A DNA stretch of 12,536 bases. Source: Desulfobacterales bacterium. Lineage in GTDB: Bacteria; Desulfobacterota; Desulfobacteria; Desulfobacterales; UBA11574. The notes under the pieces are model-generated. The model had not been told where the DNA came from. It ran no database searches and saw only the letters and a program-made list of their open reading frames with translations. This document shows, one piece after another, positions 1 to 6,403 of the stretch (positions within the stretch are counted from its first letter, which is position 1; each line of letters starts with the position of its first letter). Location: NCBI GenBank assembly GCA_030145595.1, contig JAQYVG010000080.1, forward strand, positions 1 through 12,536, given 5' to 3'. A program made the translations under genes and the position numbers.

Positions 1-1
1 A

Positions 2-262
2 GGCATAAAAGAAAATCTCGACTGCGGCCCGCCGGATATCGGGAGCACATATAAAAGAAAATATAAATACCGTGTCTGGGACAAGCGATTTTTGCCCAAA
101 AGCATGTATGAGGCCTTGGTTGAAGCCGAGAGGAGTAAATTTTTAAAAAAGGTTTTAGGGGAACGGATTTACAACAACTACATGTCTCTTAAAATAACTG
201 ACTGGGAGGACCACCGGATACATATTACAGAGAGGGAGCTTAATAAATATTTGAGTATATAA
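2..262 (+). CDS. Glutamine synthetase family protein, C-terminal end (5' truncated by window)
   Basis: Frame 2 is open from the window edge to a TAA at 260-262 and gives 86 residues. The C-terminal part has the typical end of a glutamine synthetase: an LPKSMYEAL segment (the family's LP-x-SL-x-EAL helix), then LGERIYNNY, then a tryptophan/glutamate-rich helix (DWEDHR), then an ERELNKYL end that corresponds to the family's WELERYL. Glutamine synthetases make glutamine from glutamate, ammonia and ATP in the cytoplasm; some family members act on other amines or on beta-glutamate. The active site and any adenylylation site lie outside the window, so true GlnA cannot be told from a glutamine-synthetase-like gamma-glutamyl ligase. 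The Lys/Arg/Tyr-rich stretch just before LPKS looks unlike classical GlnA and hints at a divergent paralogue. The KamA-family gene starts 21 nt downstream on the same strand, so the two are probably co-transcribed. Confidence 0.82.
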   Translation, partial: GIKENLDCGPPDIGSTYKRKYKYRVWDKRFLPKSMYEALVEAERSKFLKKVLGERIYNNYMSLKITDWEDHRIHITERELNKYLSI

Positions 263-270
263 CCTTAAAA

Positions 271-276
271 AGGAGG
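271..276 (+). promoter_or_regulatory. Ribosome binding site of the KamA-family gene
   Basis: A full AGGAGG lies 7 nt upstream of the ATG at 284. It is one of the strongest Shine-Dalgarno matches in the window. It fixes the start codon and suggests efficient translation. Confidence 0.8.
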
Positions 277-283
277 AATACCC

Positions 284-1357
284 ATGGAAGAGTGGGTCGA
301 ACAACTGCAGAACAGTGTCAATACTCTTGACAGACTCAAAGCTGTTATCAATGTCACCCCGGAAGAAGAAAAGGCCGTCAGCCAACTTGAAACCAAATGG
401 GGTACCACCCCGTATTTTGCGGCTCTTATGGATCCCGATGACCCGGCCTGCCCTATACGCAGACAGGTAATCCCCTCTTTTAAGGAAAAAGAGAACCGTT
501 ATGGTATTCCCAATTATCTTATCTGGAAAGAGAACCGCGACACCGAAGAGATCAGGCCGGACTGCATTGCCAGGCAATACCATGACCGCATTGCCTTTAC
601 GGTAACCGACATTTGTGCCAATTACTGCCGCCACTGTTTTCGTAAAGAACTTGTAGTGGATCGCGATCTTAAACTTCGTTTTGATTTTGAAGAAGGTCTG
701 CAGTGGATACAGGAACACAAGGAAATCCGCGATATTCTGATCACCGGCGGCGATCCTTTTATCCTTTCGGATGACAAGATCGAATATCTCATCGTAAAGC
801 TGCGTGAAATCCCGCATGTTGAAATGATCCGGTTCGGAACCCGCACGCCGATTGTGCTGCCCCATCGCATTACAGACGGTCTCAAAAAGATCTTAAGCGT
901 CTATCATCGCGTCCCCATTTGGATAAATACCCAGTGCAACCATCCCAAAGAGATTACGGAAAAAACGGCCAGAGCCGTCTACGATCTGCTTGCCTGCGGT
1001 GTCAATGTGGGCAACCAGGCTGTTCTGTTGAAAGGGATCAATGATGACGTTGAAACCTTCAGAGAACTCCATCAAAAGCTTTTGGCGGTTAGAATCCGGC
1101 CTTACTATGTTTTCTATTGTGAGCCGGCTCCCGGAATTGACCATTTTCGGACCCCCGTTGAAAAAGGAGCCGAGCTGATTCGCGATGCGTTGCGCGGCCA
1201 TACCACGGGTCTGGCCCAGCCCATGTACGTCATCGCCACCAATATCGGCAAGATTCCGTTGATGCCGGATTACTACATTGTCGAAAAGACCGCAAAAGAA
1301 TACAAGCTCAAAAACTACCAGGGGATTTGTACTACTATGCCGAATATCCCGGAATAA
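284..1357 (+). CDS. KamA-family radical SAM aminomutase (lysine/glutamate 2,3-aminomutase-like)
   Basis: The 357-residue protein matches the lysine 2,3-aminomutase family throughout. It has the N-terminal TTPYFAALMDPDDP segment, the 4Fe-4S/SAM motif C111-x3-C115-x2-C118, GGDP at 155-158 and RGHTTG at 294-299. The pyridoxal-phosphate lysine is K313, in GKIPLMPDY. Family members move an alpha-amino group to the beta carbon using a 5'-deoxyadenosyl radical. By eye, the two aspartates that hold the side-chain amine of lysine in the clostridial enzyme (D293, D330) fall at E270 and about A308 here. The Lys/Asn pair reported for glutamate 2,3-aminomutase is not evident either, so the substrate is open. 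The protein is shorter than the clostridial lysine enzyme (about 416 aa) and lacks a long C-terminal extension. EpmB (EF-P beta-lysylation) is less likely given the closer match to the LAM-type ends. It follows a glutamine synthetase family gene by 21 nt. The stop codon lies inside a palindrome shared with the convergent lysC unit. Confidence 0.9.
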   Translation: MEEWVEQLQNSVNTLDRLKAVINVTPEEEKAVSQLETKWGTTPYFAALMDPDDPACPIRRQVIPSFKEKENRYGIPNYLIWKENRDTEEIRPDCIARQYHDRIAFTVTDICANYCRHCFRKELVVDRDLKLRFDFEEGLQWIQEHKEIRDILITGGDPFILSDDKIEYLIVKLREIPHVEMIRFGTRTPIVLPHRITDGLKKILSVYHRVPIWINTQCNHPKEITEKTARAVYDLLACGVNVGNQAVLLKGINDDVETFRELHQKLLAVRIRPYYVFYCEPAPGIDHFRTPVEKGAELIRDALRGHTTGLAQPMYVIATNIGKIPLMPDYYIVEKTAKEYKLKNYQGICTTMPNIPE

Positions 1358-1376
1358 AATCGTGTTACGATTTTAT
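1354..1376. terminator. Palindrome between convergent genes, probable bidirectional terminator
   Basis: Bases 1353-1363 and 1367-1377 contain the 10-bp inverted repeat ATAAAATCGT / ACGATTTTAT with a GTT loop. The stem is AT-rich, and each strand reads into a run of T within the arm. The stop codon of the KamA gene (1355-1357) lies in the left arm. The stop codon of the minus-strand micro-ORF behind lysC (1373-1375) lies in the right arm. The position, exactly between two converging transcription units, supports a two-way terminator. Related copies occur at 3011-3037 and 11753-11775. Confidence 0.6.
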
Positions 1377-1468
1377 AAAGGGTGTAGAAAACGGTAGATA
1401 CTGACGCCTATAATTACGGCTGCCAGTACCAAAACGAATATCAACTGATCGGTATTAAAGCGACTCAT
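1373..1468 (-). CDS. 31-residue putative membrane microprotein coupled to lysC
   Basis: This small ORF starts with ATG at 1468-1466, which overlaps the lysC stop codon as ATGA, and ends in TAA at 1375-1373. The peptide begins MSRFNTDQ, continues with an uninterrupted hydrophobic run over about residues 9-24 (rich in Leu, Val, Ile and Ala), and ends with a short IYRFLHPL tail containing Arg and His. This is the shape of a single-pass inner-membrane peptide. It fills almost all of the gap between lysC and the terminator palindrome, and its stop lies inside that palindrome. I do not recognise a family. The ATGA overlap suggests translational coupling to lysC rather than an independent ribosome binding site. 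It could still be chance, but the combination of start overlap, hydrophobic run and exact fit to the gap is notable. Confidence 0.5.
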   Translation of the reverse strand: MSRFNTDQLIFVLVLAAVIIGVSIYRFLHPL

Positions 1469-2682
1469 ACTTTATCCAGGCCAAAGGCCGTGTGAAGAAT
1501 GCGTACTGCAAGTTCCGTATACTTTTCTTCAATAATGCAGGAGATTCTGATTTCCGATGTACTGATCATCATGATGTTGATATTTTCCTGGGCCAACACA
1601 GTAAACATCTTGGAAGCCACGCCGGAATGATTTCGCATTCCAACGCCCACAACAGATACCTTGGCTATATTTTTATCACCCAGCACATCCTCGGCACCGA
1701 TTTTTCCGGCAACCCGGCGCTGGATATCGAGCGCAGTTTTAAAGCTTTCCTTTGGAACGGTGAACGTAAGATCAGTAAGTCCCTCGGCACTTGTATTTTG
1801 AACGATCATATCGACGATAATACCTGCCTCGGAAATCGGTGCAAAAATTTTGGCGGCAATGCCCGGCTGATCATGAACCTTTTTCAGCGTTATGCGGGCT
1901 TGATCCTTTTCGTGGGTCACCGCCGATACCATCAGGCTCTCCATACCGCAATCTACATTCATAACCATGGTTCCTTCCTCCTCACTGAAAGATGACCTAA
2001 CGTGAACGGGTACATCATACAATTTTGCAAATCCAACCGATCGGATCTGCAATACCTTGGCCCCCAGGCTGGCCATATTCAGCATTTCATCATATGAAAT
2101 CGTATCAATCTTGCTTGCTTTCTCGCAGATATTGGGATCCGCGGTATAAATACCGTCCACATCCGTATAGATTTCACAGCTGTCGGCCTCTAATACCGCA
2201 GCGATGGCAACAGCGGTGGTGTCGGACCCCCCGCGGCCAAGCGTTGTAATATTGCCATTTTGGTCGATTCCCTGAAAGCCCGCCACCACAACGATGTTGC
2301 GTTCATCTACCAACTCCTTTATGCGGCCGGCACCAATGTCAAGAATGCGTGCATTGCCGAATGAGCAGTCGGTAAGCACTTCCGCCTGATAGCCGAGCAG
2401 AGACATAGCCGGATAGTCCATTGCTTTCAAGGTCATGGCCAAAAGGGCTGCGGTGGTCTGCTCACCGGTGGCAAGCAAAACATCTAATTCGCGCTTTTCA
2501 GGTGAACCGGTAACCTGCATGGCCATCTCTATTAATTCATCGGTGACGCCGGCCATGGCGGAGATAATAACCACCACATTATCACCCTGATCATAGGTTT
2601 TTGTAATTCGTTTAGCTACATTGCGGATATGATCAAGATCCGCAACGGATGTGCCGCCATATTTTTGGACGATTGTACCCAT
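1465..2682 (-). CDS. lysC: Aspartate kinase with two C-terminal ACT domains
   Basis: Aspartate kinase phosphorylates aspartate, the first step towards lysine, threonine, methionine and diaminopimelate. The 405-residue protein has the usual length for the bacterial lysine/threonine-sensitive class. It starts with the VQKYGGTSV nucleotide-binding motif (residues 5-13). GRGGSDTTAVAIA near residue 150 and the EIYTDVDGIYTADP segment complete the amino-acid kinase domain. Two ACT domains follow from about residue 260 (ARITLKKV..., VSVVGVGM...), ending with the MISTSEIRISCII strand, so allosteric feedback is expected. AGGGAG lies about 10 nt before the ATG at 2682 and supports this start. Some relatives also make a C-terminal regulatory subunit from an internal start; nothing here proves or excludes that. 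It is the last large gene of the minus-strand unit, 341 bp after tsaE across a repeat-filled gap, and is followed by a 31-codon ORF overlapping its stop. Confidence 0.96.
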   Translation of the reverse strand: MGTIVQKYGGTSVADLDHIRNVAKRITKTYDQGDNVVVIISAMAGVTDELIEMAMQVTGSPEKRELDVLLATGEQTTAALLAMTLKAMDYPAMSLLGYQAEVLTDCSFGNARILDIGAGRIKELVDERNIVVVAGFQGIDQNGNITTLGRGGSDTTAVAIAAVLEADSCEIYTDVDGIYTADPNICEKASKIDTISYDEMLNMASLGAKVLQIRSVGFAKLYDVPVHVRSSFSEEEGTMVMNVDCGMESLMVSAVTHEKDQARITLKKVHDQPGIAAKIFAPISEAGIIVDMIVQNTSAEGLTDLTFTVPKESFKTALDIQRRVAGKIGAEDVLGDKNIAKVSVVGVGMRNHSGVASKMFTVLAQENINIMMISTSEIRISCIIEEKYTELAVRILHTAFGLDKV

Positions 2683-2717
2683 GTGTGCTTTTACTCCCTA
2701 TTGTAAAGAATCCTGGA

Positions 2718-2730
2718 CCAGAGGACCAAG
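2718..2730. repeat. 13-bp direct repeat, copy 1
   Basis: CCAGAGGACCAAG occurs here and again at 2986-2998, bracketing the 255-bp heptamer/inverted-repeat patch. No transposase or terminal inverted repeats accompany it. It could be a duplication made when the patch was inserted, or simply a repeat in its own right. Confidence 0.6.
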
Positions 2731-2985
2731 CTTTGGTTTGCCCCTGAAAGGAGTTGTTTTCCTGTTGAACGGGTTAAATCCGAAATCCGAATATCGAAAT
2801 CCGAAACAAATCCTAAATTCGAATGATCAAATGATCGAAACAAGCAAGAAAGTATTCATTGCATAACGGTGAATTTGTTTGAAACATTAGAATTTTGGTC
2901 ATTAGAATTTGTTTCGTATTTCGTATTTCGTGCTTCTAATTTTGTATCAATTTATTTCGGCAGAGCCAAATATCTCTGACCTAGC

Positions 2986-2998
2986 CCAGAGGACCAAG
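2986..2998. repeat. 13-bp direct repeat, copy 2
   Basis: This is an exact second copy of CCAGAGGACCAAG (copy 1 at 2718-2730). It lies just before the palindrome at the 3' end of tsaE. Confidence 0.6.
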
Positions 2999-3010
2999 TT
3001 TTTTAGGACT

Positions 3011-3037
3011 AAATAAGATCGTATCACGATTTTATTT
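3011..3037. terminator. Palindrome over the tsaE stop codon, probable terminator
   Basis: Bases 3011-3022 and 3026-3037 form a 12-bp inverted repeat with one G-T pair and an ATC loop. The core ACGATTTTAT is identical to that at 1367-1376. The tsaE TGA stop (3026-3024) sits at the loop, so the repeat itself supplies the last codons (Ile, Lys, Ser) and the stop. The hairpin would release transcripts after tsaE and separate lysC into its own unit. Confidence 0.55.
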
Positions 3038-3509
3038 GGAGTTTCTTTAGCAGATTTGTCGGTTTAAGTCCATAAGCAGTTATGTAAAAGTTGCGTGATT
3101 CAACATCTTCAGTTTCAAGTTTTACGCTGACATGCTCCCCCAAAAAATCTTTCTGGAGCCTGTCAGCCCATTCGACAGCCACAACGCCGCTGTTATGCAT
3201 GATTTCAAAAAGACCAACCTCTTCGAAATCGATGGGATGGTTGAGACGATAAAGGTCAACGTGAAAGAGTGTATGGCGGGCCGGATATTCATTGATCAAG
3301 GTGTAGCTTGGGCTGGTTACACAATAATCGGCCGGAACACCCAGCCCCCGGGCAAGTCCCTGGATAAAAACTGTTTTTCCGCTTCCGAGATCTCCGAAGA
3401 GGGCGATTACCGTGCCGGCTTGAATTCGTTGACCGATTTTTTCCCCCAGCTGCCTGGTTTCTTCCGGGGAATTGGTGGTAAATTGTAATTTGATGTTAGC
3501 AGCGTGCAT
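3024..3509 (-). CDS. tsaE: TsaE, ATPase of tRNA t6A threonylcarbamoylation
   Basis: TsaE is the small P-loop ATPase that works with TsaB and TsaD to place threonylcarbamoyl on A37 of ANN-reading tRNAs. The 161-residue protein has the family's usual length. It has the Walker A motif GDLGSGKT at 39-46, the switch-like TSPSYTLINEY near 85-95, HVDLYRL just after residue 100 and the VEWADRL motif near 125-135. These are all signature positions. The ATG at 3509 has no good Shine-Dalgarno at normal distance; AAGGAA lies about 19 nt upstream, so translation may be weak. It lies 137 nt after nnr in the same direction, with a 17-bp inverted repeat between. Proximity of nnr and tsaE is common in bacteria. 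The extreme C-terminus is encoded by the terminator-like palindrome. Confidence 0.95.
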   Translation of the reverse strand: MHAANIKLQFTTNSPEETRQLGEKIGQRIQAGTVIALFGDLGSGKTVFIQGLARGLGVPADYCVTSPSYTLINEYPARHTLFHVDLYRLNHPIDFEEVGLFEIMHNSGVVAVEWADRLQKDFLGEHVSVKLETEDVESRNFYITAYGLKPTNLLKKLQIKS

Positions 3510-3553
3510 ATCTTTGAAACCACTTTTGTTCCTTAATTGTAAAAAAAAAGATA

Positions 3554-3615
3554 ATCACGAAAACACGAAACTTAAATATATTTTTCGTGTTTTCGAAATT
3601 TCGTGTTTTCGTGAT
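3554..3615. repeat. 17-bp perfect inverted repeat built from 8-nt units
   Basis: ATCACGAAAACACGAAA at 3554-3570 is repeated as an exact inverse at 3599-3615 with a 28-nt spacer. Inside, TTTTCGTG-like octamers run in tandem (3584-3613: two outer copies TTTTCGTG, plus TTTTCGAA and ATTTCGTG). The element sits in the 137-bp gap between tsaE and nnr. It could form a long stem in the transcript, but it is not a classical GC-rich terminator. Confidence 0.75.
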
Positions 3616-3646
3616 AAAATATTTTTTTGGTTTCGCCTTTCTAGGG

Positions 3647-5197
3647 CTATGTTACGAACTTTTTGATCTGCTCAGGAATGGCGTTCATAACCTCGGTTGC
3701 CAGAAAACCAAAGGGACCACTTTTTGCGGCCAGATCATCGGCCGCGGATCCATGCAGGTAGACACCGATATTAGTGGCTGATTCCGGCGGATACCCCTGG
3801 GTGATGAGACCTGCGATGATGCCGGTCAGCACATCTCCCATGCCGCCGGAGGCCATCCCGGAATTGCCCGTAGGATTGATAAAAACGCTGCCGTCCGGAT
3901 GAGCTGTAACGGTGCGTGCGCCTTTAAGTACTACATGGACATTGAACTTTTCTGCAAAGCTGCGGGCGCAAGTGATCCGGTCCTGCTGCACCTCCCCGGT
4001 TGTTGAATTCATAAGCCCGGCCATCTCTCCGGGATGAGGTGTTAAAATGACCGGGATGTCAAGATTTTTAAGTATCCTGGTGTGGCCGGCCAAACAGTTT
4101 AAACCGTCGGCATCAATAACAACCGGCAACCGGCATTCTGTAAGAATTCGATGGACGACCTTCTGCGTTGCGGGTGCTGTTCCGAGGCCGGGGCCTAATG
4201 CCAGGCATTTTTTGTCTAAAAAGAGCTCCCGGATGATATCAAACGATGCTTCTGAGATAGCGCCGTCAGCGGTTTCCGGAAGCGGACAGGTCATCACCTC
4301 CATCACCTGAGTTTCCAAGGCTATGTTTAAGCTTTCAGGAATTCCAAGCGTGACAAGCCCGGCGCCTGACCGCATGGCGGATATGGCTGTCATTGCAGCA
4401 GCACCGGTTTTGCCGGTTGAGCCTGCAACTATCAGGAGGTGACCGGTATGGCCTTTATGGGCATCCGGTGGCCGGGGCTGAAAAGCGCTGCAAATTAAAT
4501 CTTTTGTCAAAAGGTGTTGCAGGGGTCTCACTTCATCGGCGATATGAGGAGGTATGCCGATATCGATAATTTCAAGATGTCCGGTGTAATCTGCGCCGGG
4601 GTACATGATGTGACCGGTTTTGGCAAAGGCGAAAGTGGCAGTGGTATGGGCCCGAACACAGACACCGCACGGATGGCCGGTGTCCGAATTCAGGCCGGAA
4701 GGTATATCTACTGCCAGAACCGGTTTGTTTGAACTGTTGATAAACTCAATGACTTCCCTGAAATAGCCTTTAACATCTGATTGCAGACCGGTTCCCAAGA
4801 TTGCATCCACCCAGAGGCTCTGATGGCGCAAGGCGGTCTGATGTTCTAAGAAAGATTGTGTGTCAGGCATTTCGATCACCCGAACCCCCAGCCGAGACAG
4901 GAGCTTTAGATTGGCGGCAGCGTCGCCCCTCACCAGCGTTTTGTCGGCCAGCAGATATACGGTGACAGGGATCCCTTTTTGGGCAAGATAACGCGCTATG
5001 ACGAAACCGTCTCCGCCGTTGTTTCCACGGCCGGCTACAACGCCAATCTTCTCATTGTTAAGGTCGCCAAATGCATTGAAAAGGATTTGTGTTGCCCCCC
5101 GGCCGGCGTTTTCCATCAAAACCATGCCTGGGATACCAAAAGATTCAATGGTCTTACGGTCCATTGCCTGCATTTCAGCTGCGGTGACAAGATACAT
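3647..5197 (-). CDS. nnr: Bifunctional NAD(P)HX epimerase / ADP-dependent NAD(P)HX dehydratase
   Basis: This is a metabolite-repair enzyme that restores hydrated NADH and NADPH: the epimerase half interconverts R and S forms and the dehydratase half removes water using ADP. The 516 residues match the length of the fused form. The N-terminal YjeF half (about 1-215) has MVLMENAGRG, the NNGGDG motif at 59-64 and AVDIPSGLNSDTG. The C-terminal ribokinase-like half (about 225-516) has GSTGKTGAAAM, ALGPGLGTAP near 335, VILTPHPGEMAGL and GMASGGMGDVLTG near 450, the last being the ADP/catalytic loop. GGAG, 7 nt before the ATG at 5197, supports the start. It begins 27 nt after pdxJ. In many relatives acpS lies between these two genes; it is absent here. 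Confidence 0.96.
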   Translation of the reverse strand: MYLVTAAEMQAMDRKTIESFGIPGMVLMENAGRGATQILFNAFGDLNNEKIGVVAGRGNNGGDGFVIARYLAQKGIPVTVYLLADKTLVRGDAAANLKLLSRLGVRVIEMPDTQSFLEHQTALRHQSLWVDAILGTGLQSDVKGYFREVIEFINSSNKPVLAVDIPSGLNSDTGHPCGVCVRAHTTATFAFAKTGHIMYPGADYTGHLEIIDIGIPPHIADEVRPLQHLLTKDLICSAFQPRPPDAHKGHTGHLLIVAGSTGKTGAAAMTAISAMRSGAGLVTLGIPESLNIALETQVMEVMTCPLPETADGAISEASFDIIRELFLDKKCLALGPGLGTAPATQKVVHRILTECRLPVVIDADGLNCLAGHTRILKNLDIPVILTPHPGEMAGLMNSTTGEVQQDRITCARSFAEKFNVHVVLKGARTVTAHPDGSVFINPTGNSGMASGGMGDVLTGIIAGLITQGYPPESATNIGVYLHGSAADDLAAKSGPFGFLATEVMNAIPEQIKKFVT

Positions 5198-5224
5198 TTT
5201 TTTCTCCAGTTTGTTTAACCCGGG

Positions 5225-5944
5225 TCAGAGTGCTTTAACCAAATCCAGCATTTCCCTAACCGCCCTTTCCATGCCTACCAGCACGGCTCTTGAGACGATG
5301 CTGTGTCCGATACTGAATTCATCGATTTCGTTAAGACCTTTGAAAGCTTTTATGGTGTTATAGCACAGCCCATGACCGGCATTGATGCCTAACCTCATCT
5401 TGTGGGCGAGTTTAACGGCATCGACAATGTTGGCAAATGCCTGGCGTCGTTTGTTATCCGTCGTTGCTTCGCTAAATATTCCGGTATGGATTTCGACCAT
5501 GTCGGTATTGACCTGGTGGGCCAGTTTTATCTGTTCCGGATTAGGGTCTATGAATATACTTACAGTTATACCGCCGTTTTGAAGTGTTCCCACGGTTTCG
5601 GCAATAGCGTCTTTGTGCACAAATAGATCCAGTCCGCCTTCAGTTGTCAGCTCTTCGCGCTTTTCCGGCACCAGGGTGACAATATCGGGTTGGATATCGA
5701 GCGCAATCCCAACCATTTCATTGGTTGCAGCCATTTCAAGAATAAGCTTGGTTTGAACAATTTTGCGCAAGATTCTGACATCGCGATCCCGGATGTGGCG
5801 CCGATCTTCCCTCAGATGAACCACAATACCTTCTGCTCCGGCCAGTTCCGCCAGGACAGCTGCTGCTGCCGGCTCAGGGTAGTTGATTTTCCTGGCCTCT
5901 CTTAATGTTGCGACATGGTCGACATTTACAGCTAATCCAGCCAT
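5225..5944 (-). CDS. pdxJ: Pyridoxine 5'-phosphate synthase
   Basis: PdxJ condenses 1-deoxyxylulose 5-phosphate with 3-amino-2-oxopropyl phosphate to form pyridoxine 5'-phosphate, in the DXP-dependent vitamin B6 route. The 239-residue TIM-barrel protein has full length. Clear family motifs are LAVNVDHVATLREAR at 4-18, GIVVHLREDRRHI near 39-51, the VTLVPEKREELTTEGG segment near 90-105, EIHTG near 150, and INAGHGLCYNT near 193-203. GGGGAGG lies 7 nt before the ATG at 5944, a strong start signal. It opens the pdxJ-nnr-tsaE-lysC minus-strand block. An 11-bp palindrome at 5962-5991 lies directly upstream and would be in its 5' leader or promoter area. The PLP it supplies is a cofactor of the KamA enzyme in the same window, but that link is only contextual. 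Confidence 0.97.
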   Translation of the reverse strand: MAGLAVNVDHVATLREARKINYPEPAAAAVLAELAGAEGIVVHLREDRRHIRDRDVRILRKIVQTKLILEMAATNEMVGIALDIQPDIVTLVPEKREELTTEGGLDLFVHKDAIAETVGTLQNGGITVSIFIDPNPEQIKLAHQVNTDMVEIHTGIFSEATTDNKRRQAFANIVDAVKLAHKMRLGINAGHGLCYNTIKAFKGLNEIDEFSIGHSIVSRAVLVGMERAVREMLDLVKAL

Positions 5945-5961
5945 CTGTTAACCTCCCCATT

Positions 5962-5991
5962 TGATGAATTCGTAAAAAGCCGAATTCATCA
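5962..5991. repeat. 11-bp palindrome upstream of pdxJ
   Basis: TGATGAATTCG at 5962-5972 is followed by an 8-nt loop and its exact inverse at 5981-5991. The loop carries TAAAAAG, so the left half reads TTCGTAAAAAG. It lies 18 bp before the pdxJ start, upstream of the Shine-Dalgarno. It could be a leader hairpin or a copy of a dispersed repeat. Confidence 0.65.
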
Positions 5992-6134
5992 CGTTTTAGG
6001 TTTTAGGTTATGGTTCTACATTTATTTACAAATACTTCAGCAGTCGGGAAGTTTTTTCCATAATGCTTTGTTAATTAGCGAAATGGATGATCAGATTTTA
6101 AGGCGTGTGCTGTTTGAGTATATTAAGGATCGTT

Positions 6135-6231
6135 AGAAAGAACAGACGTATTGCCAAAAGCTGCCATCGCAAGAATCACCGGTTCGTCAAGAAAAACAAT
6201 TAATATTATTGGGAAAGCTTCTGTTCTTTCT
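6135..6231. repeat. 12-bp inverted repeat with 73-nt spacer
   Basis: AGAAAGAACAGA (6135-6146) is matched exactly by its inverse at 6220-6231. The nested pair GGTTCGT (6181-6187) / ACGAACC (6234-6240) competes for part of the same region. It may fold into a structured non-coding element; no known RNA family was recognised. Confidence 0.5.
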
Positions 6232-6403
6232 TTACGAACCTTTATGTACGAGTTCACACGGTTTAAAATATGATTATCCATTGAGCGGTCTTACAACAAA
6301 AACTCCCCTCCCCCTTGAAGACTTAAAACTTAAAACGTTCGTAAAAAAGGAAATCTTTACTTTCTACGAAACCATCATATTCGGTGTTAGTGAAATGGTT
6401 AAA

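Larger units (their letters stand above)
2683..3010. repeat. Non-coding gap with heptamer tandem repeats and a 22-bp inverted repeat
   Basis: No credible gene lies between the lysC start and the tsaE end. The stretch 2776-2803 is four tandem heptamers of AAATCCG type (one copy AATATCG), fading into looser A-rich units. The stretch 2912-2946 has TTTCGTA twice, TTTCGTG once, then CTTCTAA and TTTTGTA, also with a 7-nt period. Bases 2795-2816 and 2902-2923 are inverted copies matching at 20 of 22 positions, so the two halves can fold on each other. CATTAGAATTT also recurs with a 15-nt spacing (2885 and 2900). The whole patch is flanked by a 13-bp direct repeat (2718-2730, 2986-2998). Confidence 0.7.
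5945..6403. other. 459-bp gap between pdxJ and ybeY rich in small repeats
   Basis: I see no secure gene here. The gap contains the palindrome at 5962-5991, two tandem TTTTAGG heptamers (5994-6007), a 12-bp inverted repeat AGAAAGAACAGA at 6135-6146 with its inverse at 6220-6231, and a nested GGTTCGT/ACGAACC pair (6181-6187, 6234-6240). It also has the heptamer series CTTGAAG, ACTTAAA, ACTTAAA (6314-6334). TTCGTAAA or near copies recur on both strands. A 52-codon minus-strand ORF (6281-6123) with a hydrophobic centre has no ribosome binding site and is doubtful. A promoter for pdxJ is expected in this gap, but no convincing -35/-10 pair was found. Confidence 0.6.

Noticed and set aside
155..865. 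Long minus-strand frame of 236 codons opposite the KamA gene
   Set aside because: It lies antisense to a gene with complete family motifs, shows no recognisable domain and is a typical shadow frame.
1492..1995. Plus-strand frame of 167 codons opposite lysC
   Set aside because: It is antisense to the conserved ACT and kinase regions of lysC and has no family features.
2700..2729. TTGGTC/TACAAT pair as a lysC promoter (minus strand)
   Set aside because: Spacing is 18 bp, but transcription would start near 2693, inside the Shine-Dalgarno of lysC, so the message would lose its ribosome binding site.
2776..2946. CRISPR-like array
   Set aside because: Units are 7 nt, contiguous and degenerate, with no 25-40 bp constant repeats, no regular spacers and no cas genes.
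2718..2998. Insertion sequence
   Set aside because: There is no transposase frame and no terminal inverted repeats at the 13-bp direct repeats; only a repeat patch can be claimed.
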